This document shows positions 56,327-64,000 of a DNA stretch of 64,000 nucleotides, one piece after another. The position numbers and the translations under genes are program-made. This DNA is from Burkholderiaceae bacterium (GTDB taxonomy: Bacteria > Pseudomonadota > Gammaproteobacteria > Burkholderiales > Burkholderiaceae_C). Below the pieces are notes generated by a model, which had not been told where the DNA came from, ran no database searches, and saw only the letters and a program-made list of their open reading frames with translations. Every line of letters starts with the position of its first letter. Position 1 is the first letter of the stretch. The stretch is from contig JAIRVR010000055.1 of the NCBI GenBank assembly GCA_031253795.1, positions 62,001 through 126,000 of the forward strand. Direction: 5' to 3'.

Positions 56327-57480
56327 CACGCCGCCGGGGCCTGCCCGTGGTCACGGCCGCCGTGCTGGCAGGCCATGCGCTGCTCCTGCTGGGCCTGCCC
56401 CTGTGGAATGTGGCGCCCGTGGCGCGCACCGAGGTGGCGGCGATGCAGACGCGCGCACTGGCCCTGCCCCAGCCGCCCGCGCTACCTCCTGCGGCCGAAT
56501 CCGCCCCCAGCGCCAGGCCTGCGGCACCGCCGCGGCCCCGCCGCCAGGCCGCGCCCCGGCCGGCTCCCGAGCCTGCACCGCTGGACACCCCCATCCGCGA
56601 AACCGTGGAGCCCCTGGCAGGTTCCACGGCAGCGCCCTCAGCGCCCTCAGCGCAGGAAGGCGCCACGGCCGATGCTCCGGCCCAGGCCGCGGCCGAGGCG
56701 GCCGGCAGCGCCGCCAGCCAGGAAGCGGCCCCCGTGCAGCCTGCAGCCGCTGCGGCAGCCCCGGCCGCCGAAGGCCAGGCCAGGGGCATGGAAGTGCATG
56801 CCGCCGACGGCACGCCCATGCCCTCCGGCGATGCCCTGCCCATCCAGTTGCCAGATCCGGCCCGCCTGTCCTTCTCGGTCACGGGCCAGGCCAAGCGCTT
56901 CGACTATTCGGCCAATGCCGAACTGGTGTGGCGCCATGCCAATGGCCAGTACCAGGCCAGCCAGGAGGTCAGCCTGTTCCTGCTGGGCTCGCGCTCCCAG
57001 TCCAGCGAGGGCCGCATCACCGACCAGGGCCTGGAGCCCGGCCGATTCGAGGACAAGGCACGCAAGCTGCAGACGGCCCAGCTGGATTTCGGCCAGCAGC
57101 GCGCGCATTTCAGCGCGGGCACGCCCGACGCCGTCATCGCCCCCGGCGCCCAGGACCGGCTCAGCGTCTTCCTGCAGCTGTCGGCCCTGCTGGGGGCCGC
57201 GCCCCAGCGCTATCCGCAGGGCACGCAGATCGGCTTCATCACCGTCAGCGCGCGCCGCGCCGACCGCTGGACCTTCCGCGTGGGCGCCATGGAAACCCTG
57301 GACCTGCCGGCCGGCAGCCTGCAGGCGCTGCGCCTGGACAAGGTGCGCCAGGGCGCGGACGACCAGGACGCATCGCTGTGGCTGGCGCCCTCGCTGCAGT
57401 ATCTGCCGGTGCGCATACGCCTGGCCCAGGACAACGGCGACTTCGCCGACCTGCAGCTCAAATCCCGGCAGGCACCCTGA
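56323..57480 (+). CDS. DUF3108-like protein with Pro/Ala-rich N-terminal region
   Basis: N-terminal TM then Pro/Ala-rich linker; RLSFSVTGQAKRFDYSANAELVWRHANGQYQASQEVSLFLLGSRSQSSEGRITDQGLEPGRFEDK. Confidence 0.78.
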   Translation: MTRRRGLPVVTAAVLAGHALLLLGLPLWNVAPVARTEVAAMQTRALALPQPPALPPAAESAPSARPAAPPRPRRQAAPRPAPEPAPLDTPIRETVEPLAGSTAAPSAPSAQEGATADAPAQAAAEAAGSAASQEAAPVQPAAAAAAPAAEGQARGMEVHAADGTPMPSGDALPIQLPDPARLSFSVTGQAKRFDYSANAELVWRHANGQYQASQEVSLFLLGSRSQSSEGRITDQGLEPGRFEDKARKLQTAQLDFGQQRAHFSAGTPDAVIAPGAQDRLSVFLQLSALLGAAPQRYPQGTQIGFITVSARRADRWTFRVGAMETLDLPAGSLQALRLDKVRQGADDQDASLWLAPSLQYLPVRIRLAQDNGDFADLQLKSRQAP

Positions 57481-57720
57481 CGAATCGGGCCTTTTTCGGC
57501 CAGGCCGCGCCCCCTGTGCGCCGGTAGTCCGCCGCTGGCAGCCCCCCCGCCGCACCGCCTACCACATCGCGGCCTGCGGCGTCCGCCACGGCGCATGGAA
57601 ATCCGTGGAATACTGTGTGCAAGCGCCCATCCAGGTCAAAAACTTCCGGGTTCTTGAAATACGGCGCTTCGCAGCCATCTTGACTGTGCAATGCCCCGCA
57701 AGGGGCAAGAAAGGAACACC

Positions 57721-58014
57721 ATGCAAATGCTTTACGACTCCGAATCCTTTGTGGTGCTCCATCTGCGTCCCGACATGGACCCGGACGCCTCCAAGGACGC
57801 GGCGGCCGCCGACGCCCCGCCCCAGCTGCCGCGCCATGGCTTCGAAATCGTGGACAAGCGCTCGGGCAAGGAGGTCTACCTGGACGGTTCCTGGGCCGAG
57901 ATGTTCCAGAAACAGATCATCGCCTGGCAGCAGGACGCACCGACCGAGGAAGAGGTCGAGGACGCGCTCGAACGCTATGCGGGCCTGGCCCAGCAACCCG
58001 TCGTGGTCCACTGA
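57721..58014 (+). CDS. Small conserved protein (DUF3567-like)
   Basis: MQMLYDSESFVVLHLRPDMDPD...GFEIVDKRSGKEVYLDGSWAEMFQKQIIAWQQDAPTEEEVEDALERYAGLAQQPVVVH; SD ggggcaagaaagga upstream. Confidence 0.78.
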   Translation: MQMLYDSESFVVLHLRPDMDPDASKDAAAADAPPQLPRHGFEIVDKRSGKEVYLDGSWAEMFQKQIIAWQQDAPTEEEVEDALERYAGLAQQPVVVH

Positions 58015-58055
58015 CCCGGCCGTACCCTGGCACCGGCTCGCCGGGCCGCACACAA

Positions 58056-58088
58056 GCCTGCCGCATCACGGTGCGTGGCAGGCTTTTT
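58056..58088 (+). terminator. Rho-independent terminator overlapping the 3' end of the convergent gene
   Basis: gcctgcc-gcatcacggtgcgt-ggcaggc-ttttt; stem spans the stop codon region (58066) of the minus-strand gene. Confidence 0.75.
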
Positions 58089-59169
58089 CTTTGCCCGCAG
58101 CACGCCCTTCGAACCAGCGGTAGAACGGCGCCACCAGCAGCAGCACGGCGATCAGCCGGCAGACCTGGAAGGCCGTGACCACGGGCACGCCCAATTGCAG
58201 CACCTTGGCCGTGATGGCCATCTCCGTGATGCCGCCAGGCGAAGTGCCCAGCAGCAGGGTGACCCATGGCAGGTCCACGGCCAGGTGCAGCAGCCAGGCA
58301 AATCCCGCACAGATCACCATCAGGCCCACGGTGCCCGCGGCCACCGACCCCAGCCAGCGCGGCGCCGTGTGCAGGAATTCGCGCCTGAAGCGCACGCCCA
58401 GGCTGATGCCGATGACCAGCTGGGCCGCGTTGACCAGGCCCTGGGGCACGGCCGACAGCTCCTGCCCGCACATGGTCAGCAGCATGGACACCACCAGGGC
58501 GCCCAGGAACCATGGGTTGGCGCGCCCCAGCCGCACCATGGCCCAGGCGCCCAGGCCGGTGAGCACGGCCAGCAGGGCCAGGCCCGGCCATTCGACGATG
58601 CGTATGCTGGGCGGGGTCAGTCCTTCGAGGCCGTGCAGCCCGCTCCACTGCAGCGCGAAGGGAATGCTCACGGTGACGATGACCAGGCGCAGGCTGTGGC
58701 TGGCGGCCACCAGGTCGGTGCGGGCGTTCTCTCGCTCGGCCAGCAGGGTCATTTCCGAGGCCGCGCCGATGGCGCCCGCGAAATACGTGGTCGCGCGCAG
58801 CTCGCCGGCAGGGATCTGCGGCATGCGCGGCGCATGGATGCGGTACAGCCAGGCGCCGAAGCCCCAGCCCAGCAGCAGGGCCCAGGCGATGGCCAGGACG
58901 ATGGCCCACCACAGGCCCGCGATGAGCTGGACCACGGCCGGCGTGACGTACAGGCCCAGCGAGGCGCCGATGACCCACTGGCCCGCATTGCGCAGCCGGC
59001 CCGCGCTGGCCGTGGGTGCTCCCAGGATGGAGGCCAGCGAGACGGCGATCAGCGGCCCCAGCATCCAGGGCAGGGGCGTGCGCAGCCACAGGCACAACTG
59101 GGCGGCCGCGAAGGCGCCGAGCAGGGTCAGCGAAATACGGAGCGGGGAAACGGGCGGGCGCGCGGACAT
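58066..59169 (-). CDS. AbrB-family membrane protein (putative ammonia monooxygenase-type transporter/regulator)
   Basis: Many TM segments; RTPLPWMLGPLIAVSLASILGAPTASAGRLRNAGQWVIGASLGLYVTP; TSPGGITEMAITAKVLQLGVPVVTAFQVCRLIAVLL. Confidence 0.85.
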   Translation of the reverse strand: MSARPPVSPLRISLTLLGAFAAAQLCLWLRTPLPWMLGPLIAVSLASILGAPTASAGRLRNAGQWVIGASLGLYVTPAVVQLIAGLWWAIVLAIAWALLLGWGFGAWLYRIHAPRMPQIPAGELRATTYFAGAIGAASEMTLLAERENARTDLVAASHSLRLVIVTVSIPFALQWSGLHGLEGLTPPSIRIVEWPGLALLAVLTGLGAWAMVRLGRANPWFLGALVVSMLLTMCGQELSAVPQGLVNAAQLVIGISLGVRFRREFLHTAPRWLGSVAAGTVGLMVICAGFAWLLHLAVDLPWVTLLLGTSPGGITEMAITAKVLQLGVPVVTAFQVCRLIAVLLLVAPFYRWFEGRAAGKEKACHAP

Positions 59170-59245
59170 GGCAGGCGGGCATCGGGGGGCGGCGAAGCCT
59201 CCGAGTATCGCCGCAGCTCCGACTGCACGCTGGCGCCTTGGCGGC

Positions 59246-59830
59246 TCAGCGAGGCCGGGCACCGCGCCGCGCCGCCATCTCCTGCCCCATGGCAGCCTGC
59301 GCCGGCGCAGGCAAAAGGCCCCGCGTCGGCGGATAGGCCAGGCGTTCTTCCATCTCGATATGGCCGGCATAGCAGGCCGCGAAGTGCTCGAACAAGGCCT
59401 CGTCGTACCCGCCGAAGCCCGTGAGCCGCCCCTCGGCCAGGCCCATCAGCGGCAGGCGGGCCCGGGCCCAGTCCGCCGCCATCTCGCCATGCTCGCGCTG
59501 CAGGCGGTGGACCAGGGCCACCGTGGGGGCGTCGCCGCCCTCCAGCAGCGGCGGGAACACATGCCGCTCCTCGTCCTCGTGGTGTAGGGGTGCGGCCTGG
59601 TCGAAATAGCGCAGCACGTCGCGCGCGGCCTGGCGCGCATCCTCGTCGCAGCCCCGCTCGCGCAGGTGGAGGCACAGGCGCTGAAGCAGCGCCAGCGTAC
59701 GCTGCACGCGCTCATGGCAGGCTTCGAGCATTTCGAAAGGCTGCTCGAAGCCCACGGCCGGACCTCTCCACAAAGGCAGCGCGGCCGCCTTCATGGAAGA
59801 TGGTGCAATGCCCATGGTCTGTCCTTTCAT
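59246..59830 (-). CDS. Hemerythrin domain-containing protein
   Basis: CHERVQRTLALLQRLCLHL, ALRYFDQAAPLHHEDEERHVFPPLL-type HHxxE pattern, LFEHFAACYAGHIEMEERLAYP. Confidence 0.85.
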   Translation of the reverse strand: MKGQTMGIAPSSMKAAALPLWRGPAVGFEQPFEMLEACHERVQRTLALLQRLCLHLRERGCDEDARQAARDVLRYFDQAAPLHHEDEERHVFPPLLEGGDAPTVALVHRLQREHGEMAADWARARLPLMGLAEGRLTGFGGYDEALFEHFAACYAGHIEMEERLAYPPTRGLLPAPAQAAMGQEMAARRGARPR

Positions 59831-59916
59831 GCGATCGGCTGTCTATGATGGCCGCCGTACCGGCAAAGCGTGCGGCCGCTGCAGGCCGCGCCCGCACGGG
59901 GCACCGAGGCCTCCGC

Positions 59917-60372
59917 ATGAACAGCGACAGCGACTATCTCGAATCCATTCTCCACCACGACATCCCCCTGACCCGCGACATGGGGCTGACGGTGCTCGAC
60001 TGGCAGAACGGCAGGCTGCGGCTGGGCCTGCCACTGCAGCCCAACCTCAACCACAAGCACACCATGTTTGGCGGCAGCCTCTACTGCGGCGCCGTGCTGG
60101 CCGGCTGGGGCTGGCTGCACCTGCGCCTGCGGCAGGGGGGCGTGGACGATGGCCACATCGTGATCCAGGAGGGGCAGATCAGCTACCCGCTGGCCATCAC
60201 CACCGACGCCACGGCCATCTGCGAAGCGCCGGACCCGGCGCTGTGGCAGCGCTTTGTCGCCACCTACCGCCGCCATGGCCGGGCACGCCTGACCCTGCAG
60301 TCGCGCCTGCTGAACGCGGGCAGCGACGCCACGGCGGTGCGCTTCACCGGGCAGTACGTGCTGCACCGCTAG
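59917..60372 (+). CDS. YiiD C-terminal-like putative thioesterase (hotdog fold)
   Basis: IPLTRDMGLTVLDWQNGRLRLGLPLQPNLNHKHTMFGGSLYCGAVLAGWGWLHLRL. Confidence 0.85.
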   Translation: MNSDSDYLESILHHDIPLTRDMGLTVLDWQNGRLRLGLPLQPNLNHKHTMFGGSLYCGAVLAGWGWLHLRLRQGGVDDGHIVIQEGQISYPLAITTDATAICEAPDPALWQRFVATYRRHGRARLTLQSRLLNAGSDATAVRFTGQYVLHR

Positions 60373-60389
60373 GCGCGGCCCCGCGCCCT

Positions 60390-63300
60390 TCATCCGCAGC
60401 TGCCCAGGTGGCCGCAGGCCGTGCAGTATTCGCAGCCGTCCTTGCGGATGACCGCATGGGCACCGCATTCCTCGCACTTGCGGCCGGCCATGACCATGGG
60501 GTCGCTGGCCACGGGCGGCGCCTCGGGCGAAGGCGAAGACGCAGGCGGCGCACCACCGCCACGCCGCGCGAGGATGTTCTGCACCGCGTAGGCAATGGCC
60601 GCCACCTCGGAGTCGTGCCACATGGGCACGCGCGCCCCGTCATCGCGCACATGGGTGCCCAGGCGCACGGGGCCGCGGTCCCAGGCCACCTTGCGCATGT
60701 CGCTCAGCGCGCGCTCCAGAAAGCCGCCGCGCGCGGCCAGTGACAGCAGGCGCATGCTGGATGTCACCCACTGCTGGGACTCGCCGCTCTGGCCCACGGG
60801 CATGAAGAACTCGATGGCGCGGTCCACGCTGCGGCCGTCGGCCAGGACCACGGGCAGGAAGGAGACGACCAGGTACAGGCGCTTGGGGCCTTGCTGGGTC
60901 CAGTACTCGATCTTCTCGGCCACGGCATCCAGCGCGCCCTGGGGCCGGCTTTCGATGACGCTGCGCAACGGGTCGGGGGCGGACAGGGCTGCGGCCGGTG
61001 CCGCTTCGCTCGCCGCCGGTGCCTCGGCCTGGAGCACGGCGCCCAGGATGGTGTTGGGCCGGTAGGTGGCCAGGCCCTTGAGGCCGGCGCGCCATGCCTG
61101 CAGGTACAGGTCCTTGAAATCCTCGTAGGCGTAGTCGGCCGCCACGTTCACGGTCTTGGAGATGGCCGTGTCCACGTAGGGCTGGACGGCCTGCATCATG
61201 GCGATGTGGTCGGCCGCCGCCATCTGCAGCGCGCTGACGAAGTAGTCGGGCAATTGCGCCACATCGCCGCCCAGGGCACGGAACAGCCGCCAGGCATGGT
61301 CCTCGACCGCGTACTCGGCGCTGCCGCCATCGGCCGTGCGCTTTCTGCGGGTGTACGTCCAGGAAAACGGCGGCTCTATGCCGTTGGAGGCGTTGTCGGC
61401 AAAGGCCAGGCTGACCGTTCCCGTGGGCGCGATGGACAGCAGATGGCTGTTGCGTATGCCATGCACGCGGATTCGCTCCTGCAGGGCCGCAGGCAGGCGG
61501 CTGGCAAAGCTGCCGGGCGCCAGGTATCCGTCGGCGTCGAACCGGGGGAAGGCACCCTTGTCGCGCGCCAGCTCCACCGAGGCGCCATAGGCCGCGTCAC
61601 GCATGTGTTCGGCGATGCGCGCGGCCATGGCGCGGCCTTCGGCCCGGTCATAGCGCAGGCGCAGCATGGCCAGCGCATTGCCCATGCCCGTGAAGCCCAC
61701 GCCGATGCGTCGCTTGGCCTCGCTTTCCGCACGCTGCTGGGGCAGGGGCCACCAGGTCAGGTCCAGCACATTGTCGAGCGCGCGCACCTGCACGGCCACG
61801 GCGCGGCCAAAGGCCTCGAAGTCGAAGTCCGGCGTGCCCGCAAAGCCGAAGGGGTGACGCACGAAGCGCGTGAGGATGATGGGTCCGAGGTCGCAGCAGC
61901 CATAGGGGGGCAGGGGCTGCTCGCCGCAGTTGTGCACATACAGGCCATTGGCATCGAAGGCGTGGCAGTCGGCCACGGTGACGTCATAGACCATTTCCTC
62001 GCCACCGTCTTCCAGGGCCTGCACGGTGGCGGTGAAGCGCTCGCGGTCGGGATGGCGCCGGCAATCCGCCAGCGCATGCTCCAGGCGCCCGGCCTTGTCC
62101 GTGTCGGCCAGGCCGATGCGCTCGGCAAAAATGACCAGGTTGTCGCCGCTGAGCACCAGCTCATGCTGCGCCTGGGCCGCATAGTCACGCAGGCCTGCCT
62201 TGCCGTCGGGCATGGCGCGCACCTGGGCCGGCCGCCGGTTTTCGTAGAGCGTCGACGCCATGCCCAGCCGCAGCAGCATGCGCTGCACGCAGCGAAGCAG
62301 CACCATATCGCTCTGGGACAGGCGCAGGCTCGCACCCTTGTTCTGCGCTCCCTGCATGGAACCATCGGTGTCGAACAGGCCGCGCAGCAGCCCCGTGCAA
62401 AAAGCACTGGAGCACTGTTCCATGGCCGGGGTAATGTGCTTGCGCCCCGGCTCCATGCCCATGGCCAGCGCCAGGTCGCGCAATGCCGCACTTTCCATGC
62501 GTGCCTCTGCGCGATCCGCGACGGGACGCTGGAACCCCCGGAAGTCCGCACGGTGGTGGTGGAGCGTGGCGGCCGCCGCCTCGGCGGCACGGATGATGCC
62601 TGCCGCACCCGTGGTGGCAAAGGGCTGCGCGTTGGCTCCGCCTGCGACCTGGCGCAGCGCGGGCGCCCAGACACTGATCACGGCCTTGTCCGCCCGCAGT
62701 GTTCCTTCGCCCATCAGCAGGCCCAGCAGGTAGCCCTCGGCCTCGCTGCCTCGCCCATCCCAGCCGGTGAGCGCACGATGGTTGTGCAGCAGGATCTCGT
62801 CCCCGGGCACCAATCGGGAAGCAGGTATCCATTCGGCCTGCGTGGTGTAGCGGGTACGGCGCGCGACACGGCGCACCCGGTGATCGGCCGTCAGGCGCAG
62901 CGCATGGCCTTCGCGCGTGGTCAGCCGCAGCACGGGCATGCGGCCCGTGGCAAAAAATCCGGCGCTCTCCGTGGCAAACACCTGTCCATCGACCACGGCC
63001 CCGAACGGCCGGCCGATCAGGTCGGCCACCTGGGCCGGCCCGGACTCCGTGAACACCCAGGTATCGGCGGTGACACAGGGATTCGTCGCCGCGATGTCTT
63101 CGCAGTAGCGCAGGTTGTTGTCGGTGTTGATGTGGTCCAGGAAGAGGATGCCGGGCTCGGCGAAGTCGTAGGCCGAGCGCATGATGGTGTCCCACAGCGC
63201 GCGCGCCGCCACGCTCTGGTAAACCCATTGGCCGTCACCGCGCTGGTGCGCGCCCTGCTCCAGCAGGGCCGTGCCGGGACGCGCACGGTGCACGAGCTGC

Positions 63301-63968
63301 CAGGGCCCGTCCTCGGCCACGGCCTGCATGAAGGCATCGCTGACGCCCACCGAGACGTTGAAGTTGTTCCAGCGCCCCGGCGTGCGCTTGGCCGTGATGA
63401 ACTCGAGCACATCCGGATGGTCGATGCGCAGCACACCCATCTGGGCGCCGCGCCGCGCGCCCGCGCTTTCCACCGTGGCGCAGGACTGGTCGAAGACGTT
63501 GATGTAGCTGCAGGGCCCCGAGGCCAGCGAGGCCGTGGCGCGCACCTCGGCGCCCTTGGGCCGTATGCGCGAGAAGTCATAGCCGACGCCACCGCCGCGG
63601 CGCATGGTTTCGGCAGCCTCGCGCAGTGCCTCGTAAATGCCGGGATAGCCGCCCTCGTCCATGCCCTGGATGCAGTCGCCCACGGGCTGGACGAAGCAGT
63701 TGATCAGCGTGGCCTGCAAATCCGTGCCGGCCGCGCTCATGATGCGGCCCGCGCCGATGGCCCCGGCCTGCAGGTTGGCCAGGAACAGGGCTTCGCACTC
63801 CTCGCGACGGGCCTCGGGTTCGACCGAGGCCAGGGCGCGCGCCACACGCGCATACAACTGGTCCACGCCCGTCTCGCCGTTCTTGAGGTACTTCTCGCGC
63901 AGCACATCGAGGCTGATGGGCTGCATTTCGGCCGCGTCCAGCGCACGGTCCAGCTTGTCGCGTTGCAT
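60390..63968 (-). CDS. nrdJ: Adenosylcobalamin-dependent (class II) ribonucleoside-diphosphate reductase, intein-containing precursor
   Basis: TLINCFVQPVGDCIQGM, AETMRRGGGVGYDFSRIRPKGAEV, split finger-loop motif AATNP//CGEQPLPPYGCCDLGPI, IAPTGTVSLAFADNASNGIEPPF, C-terminal CxxC...CxxC zinc-ribbon. Confidence 0.95.
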   Translation of the reverse strand: MQRDKLDRALDAAEMQPISLDVLREKYLKNGETGVDQLYARVARALASVEPEARREECEALFLANLQAGAIGAGRIMSAAGTDLQATLINCFVQPVGDCIQGMDEGGYPGIYEALREAAETMRRGGGVGYDFSRIRPKGAEVRATASLASGPCSYINVFDQSCATVESAGARRGAQMGVLRIDHPDVLEFITAKRTPGRWNNFNVSVGVSDAFMQAVAEDGPWQLVHRARPGTALLEQGAHQRGDGQWVYQSVAARALWDTIMRSAYDFAEPGILFLDHINTDNNLRYCEDIAATNPCVTADTWVFTESGPAQVADLIGRPFGAVVDGQVFATESAGFFATGRMPVLRLTTREGHALRLTADHRVRRVARRTRYTTQAEWIPASRLVPGDEILLHNHRALTGWDGRGSEAEGYLLGLLMGEGTLRADKAVISVWAPALRQVAGGANAQPFATTGAAGIIRAAEAAAATLHHHRADFRGFQRPVADRAEARMESAALRDLALAMGMEPGRKHITPAMEQCSSAFCTGLLRGLFDTDGSMQGAQNKGASLRLSQSDMVLLRCVQRMLLRLGMASTLYENRRPAQVRAMPDGKAGLRDYAAQAQHELVLSGDNLVIFAERIGLADTDKAGRLEHALADCRRHPDRERFTATVQALEDGGEEMVYDVTVADCHAFDANGLYVHNCGEQPLPPYGCCDLGPIILTRFVRHPFGFAGTPDFDFEAFGRAVAVQVRALDNVLDLTWWPLPQQRAESEAKRRIGVGFTGMGNALAMLRLRYDRAEGRAMAARIAEHMRDAAYGASVELARDKGAFPRFDADGYLAPGSFASRLPAALQERIRVHGIRNSHLLSIAPTGTVSLAFADNASNGIEPPFSWTYTRRKRTADGGSAEYAVEDHAWRLFRALGGDVAQLPDYFVSALQMAAADHIAMMQAVQPYVDTAISKTVNVAADYAYEDFKDLYLQAWRAGLKGLATYRPNTILGAVLQAEAPAASEAAPAAALSAPDPLRSVIESRPQGALDAVAEKIEYWTQQGPKRLYLVVSFLPVVLADGRSVDRAIEFFMPVGQSGESQQWVTSSMRLLSLAARGGFLERALSDMRKVAWDRGPVRLGTHVRDDGARVPMWHDSEVAAIAYAVQNILARRGGGAPPASSPSPEAPPVASDPMVMAGRKCEECGAHAVIRKDGCEYCTACGHLGSCG
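61929..63077 (-). mobile_element. 383-aa intein with LAGLIDADG homing-endonuclease domain inside the class II RNR
   Basis: Block A CVTADTWVFTESGPAQV; block B LRLTADHRVRRV; DOD motifs EGYLLGLLMGEGTLR and TGLLRGLFDTDGSMQ; block F/G VYDVTVADCHAFDANGLYVHN followed by C+1 (CGEQPLPPYG). Confidence 0.95.
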
Positions 63969-64000
63969 GCTGACTCTCCCATGGTCGGGTGGGGCCCGCC

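Noticed and set aside
1-64000. CRISPR arrays, tRNA/rRNA genes, IS transposases, phage genes
   Set aside because: Looked for spaced direct repeats, conserved RNA sequences and transposase/integrase motifs in the ORF track; none were recognised.

Overview
High-GC chromosomal window, probably from a Comamonadaceae-type betaproteobacterium (Delftia/Comamonas/Acidovorax-like; inferred from gene families and composition). I call about 50 protein-coding genes and no rRNA, tRNA or CRISPR. In order the window holds: an iron/siderophore region with three TonB-dependent receptors, two FecI/FecR signalling modules, a PKHX hydroxylase and Fur-box-like sites; an RluB/RluF-type pseudouridine synthase with a long disordered N-terminus; an IclR / acyl-CoA dehydrogenase x2 / Bug / CoA-transferase locus; a Crp/Fnr regulator next to an acyl-CoA ligase plus Liv-type ABC transporter plus PaaK-like ligase operon that carries a dispersed two-hairpin repeat in its gaps; cyclopropane-fatty-acid synthase; a two-component system divergent from an EptA-like phosphoethanolamine transferase; a NitT/TauT ABC transporter with two substrate-binding proteins and two CDA-fold deaminases, divergent from a 2OG-Fe(II) dioxygenase with a structured leader; ACBP, an M20 amidohydrolase, a molybdopterin oxidoreductase, an ABC1 kinase, TraB and FAA-hydrolase proteins; and a class II (B12-dependent) ribonucleotide reductase interrupted by a 383-aa LAGLIDADG intein placed directly before the catalytic cysteine of the NPCGE motif. 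The strongest leads are (1) that intein, (2) the putative nucleobase uptake/deamination/hydroxylation divergon with its riboswitch-like leader and 18-bp inverted repeat, and (3) several uncharacterised operators: 11-bp-phased direct repeats at eptA and perfect palindromes beside both IclR genes and ACBP. All product calls come from reading the translations; no database search was run.
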